Below, one piece after another: positions 58,901 through 64,000 of a DNA stretch of 64,000 bases (positions within the stretch are counted from its first letter, which is position 1; every line of letters begins with the position of its first letter). Source of the DNA: Arabidopsis thaliana (taxonomy: Eukaryota > Streptophyta > Magnoliopsida > Brassicales > Brassicaceae); the NCBI RefSeq assembly GCF_000001735.4, contig NC_003071.7:13385151-13449150 (forward strand), given 5' to 3'. A program made the translations under genes and the position numbers. A model generated the notes under the pieces. That model saw only the letters and a list, made by a program, of their open reading frames with translations. It did not search any database and had not been told where the DNA came from.

Positions 58901-60687
58901 AACAATGAGTCAATCAGAGAAGAAAAAACCACATATCATTGAGGAAAAGGTTTTCTTCAAGTAAATTCACTAAAAATATGGAATCAACTTTAATCGAAAA
59001 AATACCTGGCTCGTCTCTGGTAGAATCTTGATGTTTTCTTGAATACAAAGCTACAAAAGACATGTAAACATATAAATCTTGTACAAGATACATAGAGGTG
59101 AAATAAATAAAGTCAATGGAGTGTATTTAGGACCTGTATTCGTCACTGTATCCATAAGCAAAGATTATGTCAGGAAACTCTTCCAAAACCGCAGCTGAAC
59201 ATGAATTCATCAAATTGAGGGCTGTTTCATCATTAGGCTTCTCAAACTCATGAACTTGAGAAAATCTGTAGTTATCAAACAAAGGTAAGCAGGTGTAAGT
59301 AAAATGCCAAAGAAAAAAAACATTCTTTCAGGAACAATGTCAAATCATGCTTCCAAAATCCATCAAAGATGCAGCCTTTAATCATTATTTTCCCTCAATT
59401 ATTCCAGAGATACTACAATCTACACACCATCACCATTGACATTGGAGTAGTGATAAATTTCATATAGATCATTATATTATACACAATCTGTAAAATTTAC
59501 CTAGAAAAATCACGACCATCGATTCGAACAACCATCAAGTTAGGAAGCATGACTTCATCCTCCAATTCGAATGATTTCACATACTCGTATTTGCTATTCG
59601 CCATATCCCTCAAGGTTTCACGAAAGTTTTCTTCTTTCTTCTTTGCTTCTACGCTATCGACTTTGAAACTACCAGACACAAAAAAAACTGCAATCGAACA
59701 GGATATTAAACCGAAAGCTGAGTCGACATTGCTCTGTGAAAGAGAAACCAAACTATATGAGCAAAGACGGTTTACTTCACATAAGGAGATAAAAAAATGG
59801 CAGTATTCCTTACCAATACTAGTTCAGGAGCATATAAGATTCTTAATGCAGTACCAATAAAGATCACAATCAATTCAGGAACATATAAAACTTTCCAATA
59901 AGATCATTTTCTCAAGTTCAAAAACAATGAATTCTTAGCTAGGGAATCGTGTGCAGGAAAGTACAGAATTTCAAATCCTCACCAGAAAGACAAGGAGAAT
60001 TAGGACAAGTTTTAATACCTTAAGACAAATATGGTTCGAGAGAAGCGACAACATCAACAAGTGAAGGGTTCGTGTGAAATCATAAAACTTTTGTGTCAAA
60101 GCGGAAAATAAATAATAAGAGCACGAAGATAGTTCTTCTATATCTACATTAACTCTTACTACCACACAGAGGAGAGGCGAAAGTAAGACAGCAAAGAGGA
60201 GCTTAAGAAGAAAAACAAGCAACGAAGCTTTAGATCATTGTTTAGGTTCATTTATCTATCACCATTGTCTATTTAGTGATCTCTGAGCTAAATTTGATTT
60301 TGGAAGATGAAATCAGTGGCAATAAGGTGAGAGAGATTAGTGGAACTAACATAAGAGCCAACGATGTTTATGAAAGATACAATTTAGTATTCCTATTGAC
60401 AATCGAAAATCTAAAATCATCTCAATGCCACGGTCACATAATAAATAGATCTGTATGTTTCTCATCATACACTACCAAATACTATAATTTGTTCAAACGT
60501 TTGAATCAATAACAAGAACATCAAATCCACAACTCTAAACACTTCGAATTGACAAAATTAAAAGGCAACAAAGCTGAATTAAGCTCGATTGATGAAGAAA
60601 TATGGAAATGGATAGTGAGTGATTCTTACCTTGTAAGCAGTTGCAATTCTCAGCTTCCTTTCTAACAACGCCGACGGAATTGATCAT
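55987..60687 (-). CDS. ICA1: ICA1/THG1, tRNA-His guanylyltransferase with two tandem THG1 units
   Basis: Adds the -1 G to tRNA-His. Fifteen exons were read: 60630-60687, 59501-59687, 59134-59265, 59006-59050, 58698-58867, 58482-58567, 58191-58298, 57565-57821, 57161-57292, 57043-57087, 56788-56957, 56602-56687, 56402-56509 and 55987-56106; the fusion exon is 57565-57821. They give 567 residues. Unit 1 (from Met48) has [10 protein letters not shown] and YGYSDEYSF with the metal-binding Asp residues. Unit 2 (from about residue 300) has [10 protein letters not shown] and YGVSDEYSF. The first exon adds a 19-residue lead before an in-frame join. ICA1 (ICARUS1) is known to affect growth at warm temperature. 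Remembered locus At2g31580. Confidence 0.92.
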
Positions 60688-61558
60688 TTGGTTTCATAGC
60701 CGTCGTGGTGTGAGAGATGTTGTGAAGAAAAAAATAAAACTTGATTTTTTTTTTCCTTTGTTAAAATTAATCACCCTATCACATGTTGCCACGTATACGG
60801 CTCTCTCACCCTCTTAAAACTCTCTGAAGAGAGTCGGCTCTGTGGTTTTTTATCAGTTTAGATTTATTTTAATTACTATAATTTAAGAGAGTCAACCAAG
60901 GCAAAAGATCAATTTCTCTCTCTTCTCTCTCTACGATTATTCAGAGAGAGGAAACATGATCTTTGTTTCTCCATCCAGTTTGTTTACTGGTTTTGTCTCT
61001 GGTATGGTCCAGCTTTGTCTACGGCGAGGTTCGGCTTTGTTTCGGCTATCTGTTGCCGCTTTTTGTTTTTTCTGTTGAATAAATTATGCGATCTATATTA
61101 GTGTTGTGGTTTTAGGCGATTCGTTTTTGCCTAAACACAATTCTCTCCAACATAAGATTGATGAATATGATGCTTGAGTTCCTGAACCGTTGACGTTTAA
61201 TCGGGAAGATTTTGAAGTTGAATTTTCATGAAGTTGAAGATTTGTTTTTAGAGCTTTGGAATTGACAATTGCTATCACCGGATTCAACATGCATATCGCG
61301 GTGTTCTGGGTTTCTATGGAGTCAACAATCTTCTTCGGCGGCGACCAGTGATTCTCCGATCTTCTTCTTCTCACGTGTCTTCAGCACCTAACCTTCTCAT
61401 GACACGTGTTTTAGGTTCTGTTTCAATGATTCTTCTTTCTTCCTGATGCGGTTTCCTACTTGGGCTTCATAGTTGGGTTTGAAAAGTCTTACACTTATGT
61501 TTAGTTGAATTTGGCTCTGTTGTTTGTCTCAAATTTTGGCTTATGTTGATATAATAAA
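60688..61558. other. ICA1 promoter and unassigned sequence
   Basis: A 40-codon plus-strand frame (60957 on) begins MIFVSPSSLFTGFVSGMVQL but stops soon. The rest up to 61500 is of mixed composition, less AT-rich than the spacers, and looks like an old decayed element or gene; I cannot name it. Confidence 0.35.
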
Positions 61559-62258
61559 GGGAAATTCACATTTATAACCATCAAAAAATTATAAATTGAG
61601 AAACTAACCTATGCAAAAAAATACAATGATATTAAGTGTATAAAGTGTAATAATACAATAATATCCTCACCACCATAACTATTCACACCACCATCCCAGC
61701 CCAGAACCACCACCACCACCACCACCGGAACCTTTGCCACCACCGCTGGAACTCACTCGCCGGAAAATTACCGCCGGAAACCACCGCCGGAACTCCCTCG
61801 CCGGAAACCACCGCCGGAACTCCCTCGCCGGAAACCACCGCCAGAACTCCCTCACCGGAAAAATCACCGCTGGAACTCCCTCGCCGGAAACCACCGCCGG
61901 AACTCCCTCGCCGGAAACCACCGCCGGAACTCCCTCACCGGAAAAATCACCGTCGGAACTCCCTCGCCGGGAAACCCTCGCCGGAACTACGTTGTCGGAA
62001 AATCACCACCTGAACTTCTTCACCGGAAAACTCTCGCCGGAAATTTTTGCCGGAATTCCATCGCCGAAACCCACCACCGGAACTCCCTTGCCGGAAAACC
62101 CTCGCCGGAGCTCCGTCGCCGGAAACCTTCGCCGGAACTCATACCACCACCACCGTTGGTCATTTTTTATACCCTTCATGTTAGTTTCTTAATTGATACA
62201 TATAGTATGCTATATTCTTAATTTTTTAGTAGAAAAGTGTTATTCTTGCAAATGACCT
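61559..62258. mobile_element. Mutator-like non-autonomous element, 700 bp, with 9-bp target duplication
   Basis: Flanked by identical TATAATAAA at 61550-61558 and 62259-62267, the 9-bp length typical of Mutator-type insertion. The ends are imperfect inverted repeats: GGGAAATTCACATTTATAAC at the left against AGGTCATTTGCAAGAATAAC at the right (complemented), 12 of 20 matching. Inside them a second inverted pair, TTGAGAAACTAAC and its complement GTTAGTTTCTTAA, lies at about 61596 and 62180. The core is a GC-rich minisatellite. Confidence 0.65.
61745..62140 (+). repeat. 27-bp minisatellite (CGCCGGAA..CCGCCGGAACTCCCT type)
   Basis: Nearest to perfect at 61775-61850 and 61880-61950, unit 27 bp made of two half-units CGCCGGAA; later copies degenerate. 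Being a multiple of three, it keeps open frames on both strands (plus reads NSLAGNHRR repeats, then TAGTPSPET after an in-frame shift), but no ATG opens the plus frame, so coding is not supported. Confidence 0.85.
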
Positions 62259-62267
62259 TATAATAAA

Positions 62268-62415
62268 ATGGACACTCTTGTGAAAAAAAAATAAAAAATT
62301 GAGATATGTCATGTTCCAAAAAGTGATACTGAGACCATATCTGAACTCTTATTCAAACTGTTAACTTCAACTGTAACATGAAACCATGTCAGTTGTAAAT
62401 AAAAAATTGACAGAA
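62268..62415. other. Short spacer
   Basis: AT-rich with no feature; right side of the Mutator-like element. Confidence 0.4.
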
Positions 62416-62764
62416 TCAAACGAGTGATGTTAACGTTTTTTTAGGAGGTTTCAGAATACCTCCCATGTTTAGATATGTTTCTTGTTGCTTGTTCTGTTCT
62501 GAATCCTTTTCACGTTGTAGGATTATCATGTTTTTGCGTTTGGATGAGTCGCCAAGGTGCAGGTTATTGTTGGAATCCCTATCCTCAACACGTCTTGATG
62601 ATTCTCCTGTTTCATAAACCCGTCTGACTCCTGGTGTGGGCGCAGCAACAGAGGATTGAAGTCTGCCAATACCACTTTGAGTAGTAGGATGAGTGTAAGG
62701 CTGGAAGGCTGCAGTTCTTGAAGATGAGAAGTAGGGAGTAGCAGCAGCTAACCTGATTACATCT
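62416..62764 (-). pseudogene. Exon-like fragment, 115 codons, unidentified
   Basis: A minus-strand frame with protein-like composition (ATPYFSSSRTAAFQPYTHPT, then GESSRRVEDRDSNNNLHLGD, then MGGILKPPKK) ends at a TGA at 62416. It has no initiating ATG before an upstream stop, but two possible AG acceptors lie at its start (about 62755-62765). It could be the last exon of a gene, or a gene fragment. I do not recognise a family. About 625 bp separate it from the next gene. Confidence 0.45.
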
Positions 62765-63390
62765 AAACCGGCCAAATTTGGTTCCTTTTTACTTTTTTAG
62801 TATCCGGTCGCTACTTTTGGTTGTGACTATTCCGGTTCCTCTTGAAATTAGTTTCCTAAATTAAAACGTTCGGAAAAATTCTAAACCGGATAGCCAAAAA
62901 TCGAAGTATGCCAAGTTTTGGCCACCCATAATTTCGAAAATACAATTTGTCAATTGCAAAGCATCGTTGCCTGAGTCTCCCATTAGCCATTAGACCATTT
63001 CGATTTTGCATACGCTTTTCACAAGTAAATTTTAGAAATGAACAAAATTGCAACTAAACTGAAATGGACATCTCCAAATGTTAGAATGAGTTCCAACTTC
63101 CAACACACTAGTTTTTGTGCTTATGGATCTGTTATCTTCTTATTAAGCCTAATAAACTACCACTATCTAAACTACTATACCCTACCGGACACTGTAACAA
63201 AACCTCTCTTAATAGCTCAGGGCAGATAAACATCCGATACCTACACTGTAACAAAATCTGTAGACGATTAAGAGCGCAACATAATACGTTTTATGTCACT
63301 TCTTAGAATGATATAGTAAGGCAGAGATCCTCACCTTTTCCCTTCTGGGACATACACAAAAATAACTTCTGGCAACGCTAACAGCTCAAC
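62765..63390. other. Spacer
   Basis: AT-rich to mixed; short frames only. No feature seen. Confidence 0.4.
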
Positions 63391-63655
63391 TCAGCTTGTA
63401 TTTTCTTCTTTTACTACACTTTTAAGTTTACACTCCTTCTGTGGATTTTTTCGTTTCGCTTGAATATGATGCACAAACGCAGCTACTATAACATGGAGCT
63501 TTGGGGGAGGCTTGCTTGTTGAAGAGACATTATGACCAGCATCCTTTAAAGCTTTAGCCACATGCTTTTGGGCTTTCTGGAAGTGTATATTACACAGTGC
63601 AGGAACAGTCGACGCAAGTGTTGGTTTTCCACAAAGTAATGGTCCTGCTGGGGCT
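63391..63655 (-). CDS. Last exon of a KANSL2/INO80D-like zinc-binding protein (partial)
   Basis: After an AG acceptor (63657-63656), a frame of 87 residues runs to TGA at 63391. It has RAPAGPLLCGKPTLASTVPA then LCNIHFQKAQKHVAKALKDA, with the C...PALCNIHF arrangement of the C3Hc3H zinc-binding module found in chromatin subunits of the INO80D and KANSL2 kind. The C-terminus is Lys-rich (AKRKNPQKECKLKS). Upstream exons lie beyond the right edge; 63656-64000 reads as intron. Remembered locus At2g31600, annotated as INO80D-like. Confidence 0.6.
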
Positions 63656-64000
63656 CTGAATGTACAATGGAAACAATGCAGAGTTAGGTGAGAATTGCTT
63701 AAATTATCATTATATGCTAATTACAAACCAGCATACAAACTTACCTATATATGAAATCTAGGTTGTAAAAACTCAAATCTGAAACTTGGTTTATGTTTTA
63801 ATACTACCACAATGGGACTATTCTAACACAAATACATTTTCAAAGGGTGATATAGTTATGCTAATACTCATATCCTGACTATTTTACAAATACACATCAA
63901 AACAGACAACTTCAAGCATCTGCGTCAGTTATGTGTATCAACCAGAACAACAAAGCACATAGAGCAATATTTTAACACAAGGCAACTACTGAATCTATAA
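63656..64000 (-). other. Intron of the KANSL2/INO80D-like gene
   Basis: AT-rich, no reading frame, directly upstream of the acceptor used by the last exon. Confidence 0.5.

Noticed and set aside
61734-62192. 152-codon plus-strand frame over the minisatellite as a hydroxyproline-rich-type gene
   Set aside because: The frame has no ATG start, open frames exist on both strands because the 27-bp unit is divisible by three, and it lies within a transposon-like frame.
1-64000. tRNA, rRNA, CRISPR or operon-like features
   Set aside because: Nothing with tRNA A/B boxes in a cloverleaf, rRNA sequence or spaced repeats was seen; the genome is eukaryotic with intron-split single genes.

Overview
The window looks like nuclear plant DNA. 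It is AT-rich, has intron-split genes with GT-AG junctions, and carries a plant LINE and a SHOOT/organelle-type gene set. The proteins match, by length and sequence, the Arabidopsis thaliana chromosome 2 series I remember as about At2g31390 to At2g31600. Locus numbers come from memory; exon structures were read here and checked by keeping the reading frame across every junction. Rebuilt lengths agree with the remembered proteins where I know them: GUN1 918 aa, NTH1 379, DOR 387, CPK24 582, ARI7 562, SCY2 575, GPX2 169 and ICA1/THG1 567.

Layout, left to right. 1-7.7 kb: first exon of a fructokinase (FRK1-like), the plastid retrograde-signalling PPR-SMR protein GUN1, and a Cgr1-like nucleolar protein, all on minus. 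8.2-13.7 kb: a B3/DUF313 gene (minus), then three tandem plus-strand genes for small secreted invertase/pectin-methylesterase-inhibitor-like proteins, plus the remnant of a fourth copy. 14.1-19 kb: APH1 (gamma-secretase subunit) and the base-excision-repair glycosylase NTH1, both minus. 19.1-25.8 kb: a MITE-like repeat, a second B3 gene, unassigned coding-like scraps, the F-box gene DOR, a B3 pseudogene abutting a stray copy of part of NTH1, and an unrecognised 472-aa gene. 26.9-36 kb: a complex I B15-type subunit, CPK24 and ARI7. 36.7-41.5 kb: a LINE with an unbroken 1369-residue ORF2, lying between ARI7 and SCY2. 41.9-52.2 kb: SCY2 and two nearly identical tandem GDSL lipase genes, the second frameshifted, then a DUF1685 gene. 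53-60.7 kb: GPX2 and ICA1, a tRNA-His guanylyltransferase made of two tandem THG1 units. 61.5-62.3 kb: a 700-bp Mutator-like non-autonomous element holding a 27-bp minisatellite. The right edge has an unassigned exon-like fragment and the last exon of a KANSL2/INO80D-like gene.

This is a normal eukaryotic gene-dense arm, so neighbours do not form a pathway. What links loci is local duplication: PMEI-like x3 plus a remnant, GDSL x2, B3 x3, the internal THG1 duplication, the internal GUN1 N-terminal duplication, and the NTH1 patch. I saw no undescribed multi-gene system. The most interesting items are the NTH1 patch at the B3 pseudogene, the minisatellite-bearing element, the frameshifted GDSL copy, the ICA1 architecture, and the coding-like scraps at 20.9-21.6 kb.
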